Source of the DNA: Trichormus sp. M33_DOE_039
GTDB lineage: Bacteria; Cyanobacteriota; Cyanobacteriia; Cyanobacteriales; Nostocaceae
DNA length: 64,000 nucleotides
Assembly (NCBI GenBank): GCA_015296085.1
Contig: DVDT01000100.1
Span: 1-64,000 of the forward strand
Direction: 5' to 3'
Part shown: positions 36,784 through 44,795 of the stretch, piece by piece
Layout: the number at the start of each line of letters is the position of its first letter
Position numbering within the stretch: position 1 is the stretch's first letter
The notes under the pieces: generated by a model
Told to the model about the DNA's origin: nothing
The model's database searches: none
The model's input: the letters and a program-made list of their open reading frames with translations, nothing else
Made by a program: the position numbers and the translations under genes

Positions 36784-37671
36784 CTAGGAAGTTTTTAGTT
36801 TAGTATTTGGGATATTTTTGTGACTATAGGCTAATTTGATTTCTCCCGTATTAGGTGGTACTTGATTGGCAAAATCACAAATAGATTGAAATGGACAAAA
36901 CCGACAGTGATGTCCAGGATTCGGGGGAAATATTTCACTGAAACTCTTAGCAGCTTCTTGATATTGTTGAATGTCTGATTGATGTTTTTCAGCAATTTTG
37001 ACTAATTCAACTTTTAAAGATTCTAATTCATTACTTTCTAGTTGAATTATCTCTGATTCTTGGCGCAATTCCAGATTATAAAATGAAGCGACAGCTTCCC
37101 TGCCAGGATACAAATAACTAGCAGCTAATAAATAAACTAATGCTTGTCTTTTATCAAAATTAGACTTACCAGTTTTAAAATCTACAATATGTAAAGTTTG
37201 AGCATCTGACTCAATAAAAACACAGTCCATTGCTGCATATAATCGGAAGCGATAATTTTCTTGCTCAATCAAAATTGGCTTGGGAAAACCTTCATCACCG
37301 CGAGTTAATTGGAGAATTCTTTTCCCTAAAAGTAAAGGGGCTTCATAATACTTTTTCAGAATTTGTAGCACGCGCTGTTGTACTTGCACAGCCGAGTTAC
37401 TCAATTTGAGTAGTTTGGCAACTTGTTCTACTCCATCTGAGCGCGTCAGCAGATGTCGATTATGATGAAACTCATAAACACCTTTTTGGGCTAGCAACCC
37501 AATGCGCTGAGGTGGAGTAGCATTTGCTAATAGTGCTTTAACCTGCGGTTCGTGTTGACGAGCTTTGATGAACCCCCGTCTCATGTGGCAGTGCCAACGT
37601 TCTTGCCCCCTCGCTGGGGCAACTAAAGACCAGAGGTGATAACTAACAAAAAGTCGTTCGGGGGTTGACAT
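36784..37671 (-). CDS. PD-(D/E)XK nuclease with probable 4Fe-4S cluster (RecB/Cas4-like)
   Basis: 295 residues. The nuclease core shows LHIVDFKTGKS (about 157-167), the metal-binding D-x-K block. The C-terminal CRFCPFQSIC (Cx2Cx5C, about 262-271) together with Cys28 in RWHCHMRR gives the four-cysteine pattern of AddB/Cas4-type iron-sulfur nucleases. Probable 5'-3' or ssDNA exonuclease role in repair. No cas genes or CRISPR array are near, so a CRISPR role is unlikely. Divergent from the phosphohexomutase. Confidence 0.85.
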   Translation of the reverse strand: MSTPERLFVSYHLWSLVAPARGQERWHCHMRRGFIKARQHEPQVKALLANATPPQRIGLLAQKGVYEFHHNRHLLTRSDGVEQVAKLLKLSNSAVQVQQRVLQILKKYYEAPLLLGKRILQLTRGDEGFPKPILIEQENYRFRLYAAMDCVFIESDAQTLHIVDFKTGKSNFDKRQALVYLLAASYLYPGREAVASFYNLELRQESEIIQLESNELESLKVELVKIAEKHQSDIQQYQEAAKSFSEIFPPNPGHHCRFCPFQSICDFANQVPPNTGEIKLAYSHKNIPNTKLKTS

Positions 37672-37779
37672 TGGTCAATCGCAGTGAGAAATAATACGGT
37701 GGAAGACGCTTGCAGCTACGCACGCTTTGCGGGAAGCTTCCTAAATAGAGTTCACAATATATGGGAGAAAGTGGCAAAC

Positions 37780-39204
37780 ATGAGTGGTAGCAATTCTAGC
37801 AAGATAAAATTTGGTACTGATGGATGGCGAGGAATTATCGCCGATGACTTTACTTTCCCCAATGTGCGGAAAGTAACGAGAGCGATCGCAAGTTATTTAG
37901 AAACAGCCTACTCAAAAGATAGACCAGTTCTGATTGCTTACGATACGCGGTTTTTAGCTGACCAGTTTGCCCAGACAGCAGCCCAAGTCTTAGCTGATTT
38001 AGGATGGAATGTTAAAATCACTGATCGGGATTGCCCCACACCAGTAATTGCCTATAATGCCCGTCACCTAAATTCGGCGGGGGCGTTAATGTTTACTGCT
38101 AGTCATAATCCAGCACCATACTGTGGGATTAAATATATCCCTGACTATGCTGGCCCTGCCACTCCAGAAATTACTGATACTATTGTGGCAAATATAGAAA
38201 CTGCATCGGATGAATTGCCAAGTGGCAAACCGTCAGGTTCTATTTCTATTTTCGATCCCAAACCAGACTATCTCCAATTTATCTATACATTGCTGGATGT
38301 GGAACGAATTAAGAGCGCGCAGCTAAAAGTCAAGTACGATGCGTTATATTCTACATCCCGTGGCTATTTAGATGAAATCTTGCAACAAAGTGGCACACAA
38401 TTAGAAAGTTTCCACACTTGGCGCGATGTGCTGTTTGGCGGTGGAATGCCTGAACCTAAAGGAGAACAGCTAGTTGAACTAGTGGAAGCAGTACGCCGAG
38501 ATCATGCAGATTTGGGTTTGGCGACTGATGGTGATAGCGATCGCTTTGGTATTGTGGATGAATTAGGCAACGTCCTCACCCCTAACACGGTGCTTTTAGT
38601 GTTAGCTAGACATTTAATCAAAAACAAAGGTAAAAGCGGCGCGATAGTCCGTACAGTGGCGACAACGCACCTATTAGATAACTTTGCGGCAAAACACGGC
38701 TTACCTCTTTATGAAACAGCCGTAGGTTTTAAATACATCGGTGAAAAAATGCGGGAAACTGCTGTCCTGATTGGTGGTGAAGAATCAGGCGGTTTAAGTA
38801 TTATTGGGCATATTCCCGAAAAAGACGGTGTTTTAGCTGATATGCTGATTGCTGAGGCGATCGCCTATGAAGGTAAACCCTTGAGTCAATTAGTCAAAGA
38901 AGCGATCGCAGAAGCTAACGGCCCGCTTTATAACAAGCGTTTGGACTTACATTTAACAGAAGCCCATAAGAATGCTGTCATTGACTCCTACACTAAAAAT
39001 CCTCCTTCAGAGGTAGCTGGCATTGCGGTGAAAGAAGTCGGACGCAAGGATGGGATTAAGCTGTATTTAGCCGAAGGTAGCTGGGTATTACTACGTCCTT
39101 CTGGTACTGAACCACTGGTACGCGTTTATTTAGAAACCAACTCACCAGAGAAACTTAGCCAACTCGCCCAAGAAATGGAAAGCGCGATCGCTAAGTTAGC
39201 ATAG
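37780..39204 (+). CDS. Phosphoglucomutase/phosphomannomutase family enzyme
   Basis: 474 residues, alpha-D-phosphohexomutase fold. Sugar/phosphate signatures: FGTDGWRGIIADDF at the start, phospho-Ser loop TASHNPAPYCG near 106, metal-binding DGDSDRFG, sugar-binding GEESGG, and phosphate-binding RPSGTEPLVRVY near the end. It interconverts hexose 1- and 6-phosphates; substrate (glucose, mannose or glucosamine) cannot be decided. The open frame extends upstream to 37684, but residues there are not conserved-like and ATG 37780 gives the family start, so I use it. It could supply mannose-1-P for the gmd-fcl pathway. Confidence 0.93.
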   Translation: MSGSNSSKIKFGTDGWRGIIADDFTFPNVRKVTRAIASYLETAYSKDRPVLIAYDTRFLADQFAQTAAQVLADLGWNVKITDRDCPTPVIAYNARHLNSAGALMFTASHNPAPYCGIKYIPDYAGPATPEITDTIVANIETASDELPSGKPSGSISIFDPKPDYLQFIYTLLDVERIKSAQLKVKYDALYSTSRGYLDEILQQSGTQLESFHTWRDVLFGGGMPEPKGEQLVELVEAVRRDHADLGLATDGDSDRFGIVDELGNVLTPNTVLLVLARHLIKNKGKSGAIVRTVATTHLLDNFAAKHGLPLYETAVGFKYIGEKMRETAVLIGGEESGGLSIIGHIPEKDGVLADMLIAEAIAYEGKPLSQLVKEAIAEANGPLYNKRLDLHLTEAHKNAVIDSYTKNPPSEVAGIAVKEVGRKDGIKLYLAEGSWVLLRPSGTEPLVRVYLETNSPEKLSQLAQEMESAIAKLA

Positions 39205-39274
39205 AACTCTAGACCGCAGATGCACACTGAGATATTTAGTGTACATCTGCATCTATACTATGGTTATATTTTTT

Positions 39275-39547
39275 ATGAAAAGCTTTGCTAATTTTTTGAT
39301 ATCTTTAATTGTGGCGATTTGGGTAGTAGCGATCGCTATTCTTTCCGTCCAAAATTTCGAGCCAGTATCTTTAAAATTCTTAACTTTCCAATCAATTAAA
39401 ATCCCAGTCGGTATAGTGCTGGCGTTTAGTGCTGGTGTGGGATTGGTTGGCGTGGCTATTCTACAACCTCTCTGGAATCTGGCTGATTCAGGTAACTCCC
39501 GCTTAGAAGAAGACGCAGAATTTTTCGTTGATGATGAAGATTTTTGA
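39275..39547 (+). CDS. LapA/DUF1049 family small membrane protein
   Basis: 90 residues: two membrane segments (about 5-25 and 45-66) joined by the typical QNFEPVSLKFL turn, and an acidic tail EDAEFFVDDEDF. This matches the lipopolysaccharide-assembly-protein-A-domain/DUF1049 pattern common in cyanobacteria. Start chosen at ATG 39275, as the longer frame adds an unlikely leader. Seventy bases after the mutase gene, same strand. Confidence 0.8.
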   Translation: MKSFANFLISLIVAIWVVAIAILSVQNFEPVSLKFLTFQSIKIPVGIVLAFSAGVGLVGVAILQPLWNLADSGNSRLEEDAEFFVDDEDF

Positions 39548-39575
39548 TGATTAAAAAATAATGTAGCAACAAGGT

Positions 39576-39607
39576 GTAGAGATACATACAACTAGTTGCA
39601 TCTCTAC
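39576..39607. repeat. GTAGAGAT...ATCTCTAC palindromic repeat
   Basis: GTAGAGAT at 39576-39583 pairs with ATCTCTAC at 39600-39607 around a 16-base loop. It is of the GTAGAGAC-type palindrome dispersed in cyanobacterial genomes. It lies between convergent genes. Confidence 0.65.
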
Positions 39608-39648
39608 AAAATCAATTGCAATAAGTTTTAATTAATAGATTTCCAAAA

Positions 39649-40056
39649 TTAAAATGTCCATTCGTGGTCAGGATCATTTAGAGCAGCACGGACAGATGCT
39701 AAATTTACAAGGTCTTTAAATGGGCTAGATTTAGCTATTTCTGTGATTGAATTCAAAGCAAGAGCCAGTTGTTCGTTATTACCGGATGCGATCGCATTAT
39801 CAACGACAGCAAATAAAGAGTGAAAATTTTCTGCACGTTCATCAAAAGAGCGATCTAAATAAGCCATCAGCAAGTCTCGCTGGGCGTTAATTTTGGTAAT
39901 CGTTTCTTTTTCCCAAGCGTCAATTTCTCGTCGCTTGGTCTGTTCTTGTTCCGCAATTATTAGGTAATCAGTGTAAGCTGTCATCATTTGCTGTAGGCAT
40001 TCAGCAGGATTTATAAATTCCTTAACCACTTCTGTGGTAAATTTCTTTGTTGACAT
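39649..40056 (-). CDS. Small helical partner of the adjacent membrane-hairpin protein
   Basis: 135 residues, helical and charged: EQTKRREIDAWEKETITKI, RDLLMAYLDRSFDERAENF, and a C-terminal SIASGNNEQ...LASVRAALNDPDHEWTF. No signal peptide or membrane segment. Its ATG (40054-40056) overlaps the last base of the upstream stop by one base (TAATG), so translation is coupled to the 323-residue protein. The pair probably acts together. I do not recognise a named domain; the pattern is one I associate with widespread small bacterial proteins of unknown function. Confidence 0.75.
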   Translation of the reverse strand: MSTKKFTTEVVKEFINPAECLQQMMTAYTDYLIIAEQEQTKRREIDAWEKETITKINAQRDLLMAYLDRSFDERAENFHSLFAVVDNAIASGNNEQLALALNSITEIAKSSPFKDLVNLASVRAALNDPDHEWTF

Positions 40057-41027
40057 TACTGATTGCCTCCAAGAGTACGATATTTAGCTTGGATCGTTAC
40101 AGTAACAGGATTCAGTTGCCCTTCTCTATCTAGAACAGGAGTTTTCATAATTTCGGCTAATGCTTTCACTAAAAGCCCTACTTGTTGAAATTTACTAGCA
40201 TCTCTGTTGCGATCAAATGGTTGAGACTCTAACTCATCTAGATAAAATACTGCGCGACTATTTAACTCTTCTACCAAGTGACTTAACTCAGTAATTCGCC
40301 GTCTGACTTGCCCCACAAAATCCCTAGCTGCTTCAAGTTTGGCAATTTCAGTCTTAACTTTAGCCTCATACTCACGCGCCTTTGTCAAAGCCTCCTCGCC
40401 TTTACCCGCAAGCACAAAACCACCTACTGCTAAAGCTGGCCCAACTGTAATACCTCCCAGAACAAAAGTACCAAGTGCCATTCCACCTCCACCAGCTGCT
40501 AGTGAACCACCACCAAGCCAAGCTAAAGTTGCATTCCAAGCAGCTGCTCCACTAAGTCCTGATATCGCTGCTCCTGTACCTGCCACCCCTACAGAAGTAG
40601 CAAGACTTGTTGCAGCCTGTCCAGCAGCAGCACCCGTAATAACTGCTTGAACACCTCCCTTAACAAACCGTTCAGCTTCCATCGCATCAGCTTTGTATTG
40701 CTCTATCTGCTGAACTGATATTCCATCCAAACCTTCTAAAAATTTCAGATCCTGAGATGAACGTTGCCCAAGTTTCTCAATAAAAGTCACAAATCGACCT
40801 ATTGTATTGATTTTCACCTTGACCTGAAACTGACCATACTCTTCAGCCAATTTATTAGTAGCTTCCCAGTCAGCTTTTAATTGATTAACAGCAGACTCAT
40901 GAAGCTTTTGAGAACGACTACCAATATTATTTGCCTCTTTCATATTACTAACACCTTCAGTGCCTTTGACAGCACCGTAAGCAGCAGTGCCTAAAGCAAT
41001 CGCACCAAGGATAAATGGAATTGGCAT
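40056..41027 (-). CDS. Gly/Ala-rich membrane-hairpin protein with flanking coiled coils, unknown function
   Basis: 323 residues: a hydrophobic start (IPFILGAIALGTAAYGAVKG), a coiled-coil-like stretch (about 30-115), a glycine/alanine-rich hydrophobic region of about 85 residues (about 125-210; WLGGGSLAAGGGGMALG, VGPALAVGGFVLAG), a second coiled coil (about 212-260) and a soluble tail. This coiled coil-hairpin-coiled coil plan resembles helical pore formers and glycine-zipper membrane proteins, but that is architecture only. First gene of a two-gene operon. The upstream 460 bases contain a HicB relic, so the region is accessory in character. Confidence 0.75.
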   Translation of the reverse strand: MPIPFILGAIALGTAAYGAVKGTEGVSNMKEANNIGSRSQKLHESAVNQLKADWEATNKLAEEYGQFQVKVKINTIGRFVTFIEKLGQRSSQDLKFLEGLDGISVQQIEQYKADAMEAERFVKGGVQAVITGAAAGQAATSLATSVGVAGTGAAISGLSGAAAWNATLAWLGGGSLAAGGGGMALGTFVLGGITVGPALAVGGFVLAGKGEEALTKAREYEAKVKTEIAKLEAARDFVGQVRRRITELSHLVEELNSRAVFYLDELESQPFDRNRDASKFQQVGLLVKALAEIMKTPVLDREGQLNPVTVTIQAKYRTLGGNQ

Positions 41028-41295
41028 TAAATACTCCTGATTGTGATTAGTGGTCAGTGCTTCTTTTTCTACGCATTAAATCATCAAATAAAGGCAATGC
41101 CTTATACATATATTGCCCTAAGTAATAAACTAGCTAACATTCAGGCAGTAAAAAATTTTAGGAAAATAACAATTTAATTATCTTGAGCATTTAAACTACT
41201 TTTGCGGTTGCACATTCAAAAAGTACAGTGAATCGGCGATCGCACTTGACTTAAAGCTAAAATAATGAAGCGTAGTCTTGTAAAAATGATGAGTA

Positions 41296-41460
41296 ATAAA
41301 AATTAAAGCGGTTATCTGGCAAGAAGATGATGTATGTGTTTCTGTACCATCTTTACCAGGATGTCACACTTGGGGAAATAGCTACAAACATCTATTGGAA
41401 ATGCGACAAGATGCGATTCAAGACTGGCTAGAAGTTGCTAATAAACAAGAAAATTTGTAA
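41296..41460 (+). pseudogene. HicB-like antitoxin relic lacking a start codon
   Basis: A 54-residue stretch reads KIKAVIWQEDDVCVSVPSLP then GCHTWGNSYKHLLEM and ends DAIQDWLEVANKQENL with TAA at 41458-41460. This is the HicB-type fold (short partial RNase-H-like antitoxin). Where the initiating Met is expected the codon is ATA (41296-41298), and a TGA lies six bases further upstream in the same frame. No HicA toxin is beside it. Probably a dead antitoxin; ATA or a leaderless start cannot be ruled out. Confidence 0.65.
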
Positions 41461-41486
41461 TAAAAACTGAGCATTAATTTAGATTT

Positions 41487-41720
41487 TTATGCTGTCAGTC
41501 GGGGAAAATCAGTTCGGCGTGCAGCAAACAACAAACAGGCTTGAATATCTTGTGCTTCGAGGTCGGGAAAATCTTCTAGAATCTCAGAAACACTAACATT
41601 CTCCCCCAGCATTTCTAAAATATCGCTCACGCTGATTCTCATACCGCCAATACAAGGACGACCTCCACATTGACCAGGAGTTTGGGTAATACGTGTCAAT
41701 AATTCAACTTTTGAGTTCAT
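41487..41720 (-). CDS. DUF433 antitoxin-type protein (orphan)
   Basis: 77 residues with the DUF433 core: ITQTPGQCGGRPCIGGMRISVSDILEML, then LEDFPDLEAQDIQACLLFAAR. These are small helix-turn-helix antitoxins usually followed by a DUF5615 PIN-like toxin. Here the next same-strand space contains only the HicB relic on the other strand, so no toxin is present. Ribosome-binding site is weak. Intact. Confidence 0.85.
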   Translation of the reverse strand: MNSKVELLTRITQTPGQCGGRPCIGGMRISVSDILEMLGENVSVSEILEDFPDLEAQDIQACLLFAARRTDFPRLTA

Positions 41721-41925
41721 TTAGTAACCCAATATAAATTGCTTTGTCCTGATCATACAGAATAAGTCATATTTCTAGCGATCGCCTAAGTTCGGCGTAA
41801 AGCGATCACACTCAATAAACTTAACAAATCAATACAGATTAATGACAGTTAAAATAATAAGCAGGAGGTTAAATCATACCTAGCACTGCTCAAGAGATAT
41901 ACAACTAAGTTATATGTGACTTACC

Positions 41926-42543
41926 ATGACTCAATCCTTACGCAAGCTGACTACATTTGATGAGTTTGTTGCTAAATATCCAGATGAAACAGGGAAACGT
42001 TATGAACTCCATGATGGAGTAGTAGTCGAAATGCCACAACCAACAGGAGAACATGAAGAAGTAACTGGATTTTTAGCCTTTGAAATTACTAGGGAGTGTA
42101 TCCGATTAAATCTCCCCTATTTCATCCCCAAGACGGCATTAGTCAAACCACCTGAAAATGAATCAGCTTACTCGCCAGATGTGCTGCTATTAAATCGCCC
42201 CAATTTAACTAATGAACCTCTATGGAAAAAAGAATCTACTGTCATTCAAGGAATATCAATCCCATTAATTATTGAAGTTGTAAGTACAAATTGGCGTGAT
42301 GATTATTTGAAAAAATATGCTGACTATGAAGTAATGGGAATTCCTGAATACTGGATTGTAGATTATTCAGGATTGGGAGGTAGAGAGTTTATAGGTAATC
42401 CTAAACAGCCTACAATTTTAGTTTGCTGTTTAGAAGAAGGTGAGTATACTGTGAGAAAATTTAGAGGTGACAACCGTATTCAATCTGTAATTTTTCCTGA
42501 TTTGAATTTAACTGCACAACAAATTTTTAATGCTAGCTTGTGA
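41926..42543 (+). CDS. Uma2 family (DUF820) putative endonuclease
   Basis: 205 residues, intact: LTTFDEFVAKYPDETGKRYE at the N-terminus, active-site SPDVLLLNRP (about 87) and IPLIIEVVSTNWRDD (about 115), and MGIPEYWIVDYSGLGG. A close paralogue of the copy at 26826-27446. Its stop is followed by the DUF433 gene within a few bases, so the two are probably co-transcribed. Function of the family is not proven. Confidence 0.92.
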   Translation: MTQSLRKLTTFDEFVAKYPDETGKRYELHDGVVVEMPQPTGEHEEVTGFLAFEITRECIRLNLPYFIPKTALVKPPENESAYSPDVLLLNRPNLTNEPLWKKESTVIQGISIPLIIEVVSTNWRDDYLKKYADYEVMGIPEYWIVDYSGLGGREFIGNPKQPTILVCCLEEGEYTVRKFRGDNRIQSVIFPDLNLTAQQIFNASL

Positions 42544-42545
42544 TT

Positions 42546-42749
42546 ATGGCTGTAAATTACCACAACATTATTAAAATTGAACCAGGGAAAAGAGGCGGTA
42601 AACCTTGTATTCTGGGAATGCGAATAACTGTATATGATGTGTTATCTTATCTTGCTTCTGGTATGACATACGAGGAAATACTTGATGATTTTCCTTATTT
42701 AACGCCAGAAGATATTTTAGCTTGCATTAACTATATCCAATTTTGTTAG
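42546..42749 (+). CDS. DUF433 antitoxin-type protein (orphan, shortened C-terminus)
   Basis: 67 residues: IIKIEPGKRGGKPCILGMRI, DVLSYLASGMTYEEIL and DFPYLTPEDILACINYIQFC. The usual ending after DILACL is about ten residues longer, so it is clipped. The ATG at 42546 lies right after the Uma2 stop; an upstream GTG overlaps it. No toxin gene follows: the next gene runs the other way and overlaps the stop by 4 bases. Unpaired, like the copy at 41487-41720, but only distantly similar to it. Confidence 0.8.
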   Translation: MAVNYHNIIKIEPGKRGGKPCILGMRITVYDVLSYLASGMTYEEILDDFPYLTPEDILACINYIQFC

Positions 42750-43426
42750 CTATGGGTTAGTTGTAGCTTGAGATAATCGATAAAATCTAACAGTTCAGTA
42801 TCAGAGAGTTGATAGCGCGATCGCTTGCCATATTTTTGCTGTAAAAACTCCTTTCCCTGCTCTGGACTCCAATTTAATTGTGATAGATAATTATCAGTTT
42901 CAGCGATAAAACCTGCACGATTCTCAGACGAAATTAACTCTTGATTGTAATTCTGAATATTGTTAATTTTCAGACTAACTTTCTGTCCTAGAGCTTGCCA
43001 ATCTATTTCCTTATGTCCATCCCAACTAACACCTACAGCACGATAAGTTAATGGATTATAGATTGTACAAAAGACAATTGTTTTATCGCCAGGACTAACT
43101 GCAATTGTAAGAGGTTGACATAACTGTTCATGTGTCAAAACATCTAGTGAAAGTAACAAACTTTTAGAAAAATAAGATTCACTACCTGAACGTACCACAT
43201 AAGGTTTATCTGCCAAAATATGCAAATCAGTTTTTTCAGCTTCACCGTGTGATGTTTCAACTTTCTTATTAACTTCAATACCTGTGATCAATCCTGTCAA
43301 AGCCCTATCATAAATCGGAATTGGCTTAGTATCATCCGAGAGCATATACCAACAGTGATCACTTTCCTTACTCACAAAAACATACTGAGGCTTGGGGATA
43401 GAACCGAACCCTAATTTAACATCCAT
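42746..43426 (-). CDS. Hypothetical protein of accessory type
   Basis: 226 residues, soluble. Start PKPQYVFVSKESDHCWYML; a middle with SLLLSLDVLTHEQLCQPLTI and VFCTIYNPLTYRAVGVSWDG. The C-terminal NWSPEQGKEFLQQKYGKRSR is followed by SDTELLDFIDYLKLQ, a helical tail whose YGKRSR...LSD.ELLDFL pattern recurs in several cyanobacterial proteins, perhaps as an interaction module. I recognise no enzyme. The stop overlaps the convergent DUF433 gene by 4 bases. Confidence 0.7.
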   Translation of the reverse strand: MDVKLGFGSIPKPQYVFVSKESDHCWYMLSDDTKPIPIYDRALTGLITGIEVNKKVETSHGEAEKTDLHILADKPYVVRSGSESYFSKSLLLSLDVLTHEQLCQPLTIAVSPGDKTIVFCTIYNPLTYRAVGVSWDGHKEIDWQALGQKVSLKINNIQNYNQELISSENRAGFIAETDNYLSQLNWSPEQGKEFLQQKYGKRSRYQLSDTELLDFIDYLKLQLTHS

Positions 43427-43519
43427 AAATAGCTTAATAATTGTCAGTGTAGAATCTATTTAATAGATATAATTCCCCAACCATCAAGCTAATTAACACT
43501 TAAAACACACCAATAAACC

Positions 43520-43640
43520 CTCCGCGCGACGGCAGTCGCTACAACGCGGGAAACCCCCCTTCGGGTTCACCAGTCCCCTACTGAGGGAGACCCGCCTACA
43601 GGGCTGGATTCACCGCAACGCGCTGCCTCCCCTCCGCGTT
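43520..43640. repeat. GC-rich dispersed repeat block
   Basis: A GC-rich stretch in an AT-rich neighbourhood containing CGACGGCAGTCGCTACAACG and CGGGAAACCCCCCTTCGGG-type inverted pieces. Related wording occurs near 50420-50490 (CGGCGACACTTGCTACAAG-like, AACGCAGTGTCTCCCC). This is typical of Nostoc interspersed palindromes. No gene is seen in 43427-43706. Confidence 0.6.
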
Positions 43641-43706
43641 AAAAAATAAAACCCCACTCCCAGCTAAAATATCAGCCCTGAAGTGAGGTACTCAAGCAGA
43701 TTAAAT

Positions 43707-44426
43707 TCAAACTATAGTTTCTGGTTCATAACCTAAAGCCTTTAACCTGCTTTCTAATTTCTGTACCCTATCTTCTGCTTCCAAACGCAGTTGTTCTTCT
43801 ATACTTAACAGTGCTTCCGCTTCTATAATCCGTTCTTCTGGGGTGAGCAATCTGCGTTTCTGCTCATCATACCAGTACAACCATTCTCTTGCTATCCCTT
43901 GGTAAAGTCCTCTTTCTTTACCAATTCCTAAACCAATTTCTGGTAGCCAAATGGGATTTCCTGATAATAGGAAATATTCCCCATCTTCTAGGCGGTAGAC
44001 TTCCAAGGGTGACTTTTTGCGCCGGAAAGGATTGTACACAACGTAGTACAAAACTCCCATTTCCGCATAAATGTCTTTTTTGGTACTGTATTCGCCTAAA
44101 TGTTTGGGAGAGGCCACTTCTATTGCTAACATTGGTGGGTTCTCTTCTTCCCACAACACATAGCTAAGGCGTAAATCCCCATCCACAAAACGCTTAACTC
44201 CGACACTTAAAAAACCATCAGGGACGATCGCTGGCTTTTTTGGGTCATAATAAATACCCATATTTACACCAAAGTACCAATCCCATCGGTCTAACCAAAC
44301 TAAAGCCAGTGTAGCTTTTAATAAACTTGGAATTAATTCTTGTATTTCATTATCCACAGGCGTGTCCTCGGAGTTCGGTAGCTCTTCGGAAGATGGTAAA
44401 CAGTGTAACGAGTTGTAGTTTAACAT
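43707..44426 (-). CDS. Uma2 family (DUF820) putative endonuclease, coiled-coil tail type
   Basis: 239 residues. Active-site residues lie in IVPDGFLSVGVKRF (about 68) and PMLAIEVASPKHLGEYS (about 105), with GVLYYVVYNPFRRKKSP after them. A long C-terminal coiled coil (EEQLRLEAEDRVQKLESRLK) follows. This subgroup is distinct from the other two intact Uma2 copies in the window and closer to the decayed pair at 11.1-12.1 kb. Intact. An acidic low-complexity N-terminus (SSEELPNSEDTPVDNEI). Confidence 0.9.
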   Translation of the reverse strand: MLNYNSLHCLPSSEELPNSEDTPVDNEIQELIPSLLKATLALVWLDRWDWYFGVNMGIYYDPKKPAIVPDGFLSVGVKRFVDGDLRLSYVLWEEENPPMLAIEVASPKHLGEYSTKKDIYAEMGVLYYVVYNPFRRKKSPLEVYRLEDGEYFLLSGNPIWLPEIGLGIGKERGLYQGIAREWLYWYDEQKRRLLTPEERIIEAEALLSIEEQLRLEAEDRVQKLESRLKALGYEPETIV

Positions 44427-44795
44427 GAGAGGTTTTCTCTGACTCTAGTTTTAGATAGAGAAATTGATCAAGATAAATATACTTCTGTTTAAGTCGTCTG
44501 ATATCAACCGCTAGTAGACTCTATCACAGGATAATAAAGTTAATGGGCAGGAAGAAGATTTATATTTTCTTAATAGGAGTGTAACTTATGAGCCAAAACC
44601 CTATTAACGTCACTTATTCGTTAGAGGAAATCTTAGGACAAATCAATCAGAAGCTAGATACCTTACAAAAAGACGTTACAGAAATTAAAATCGGGCAAGT
44701 CAAGCTAGAAGCTGAAATCAAGGGAGATATTAAATCTCTAGAAACGGAACTCAAGGGAAATATTAAATCTCTAGAAACGGAACTGAAAGGAGATA

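Noticed and set aside
36784-37671. CRISPR Cas4
   Set aside because: Same motif class, but no repeats or cas genes are in the window; called only as a Cas4/AddB-like nuclease.
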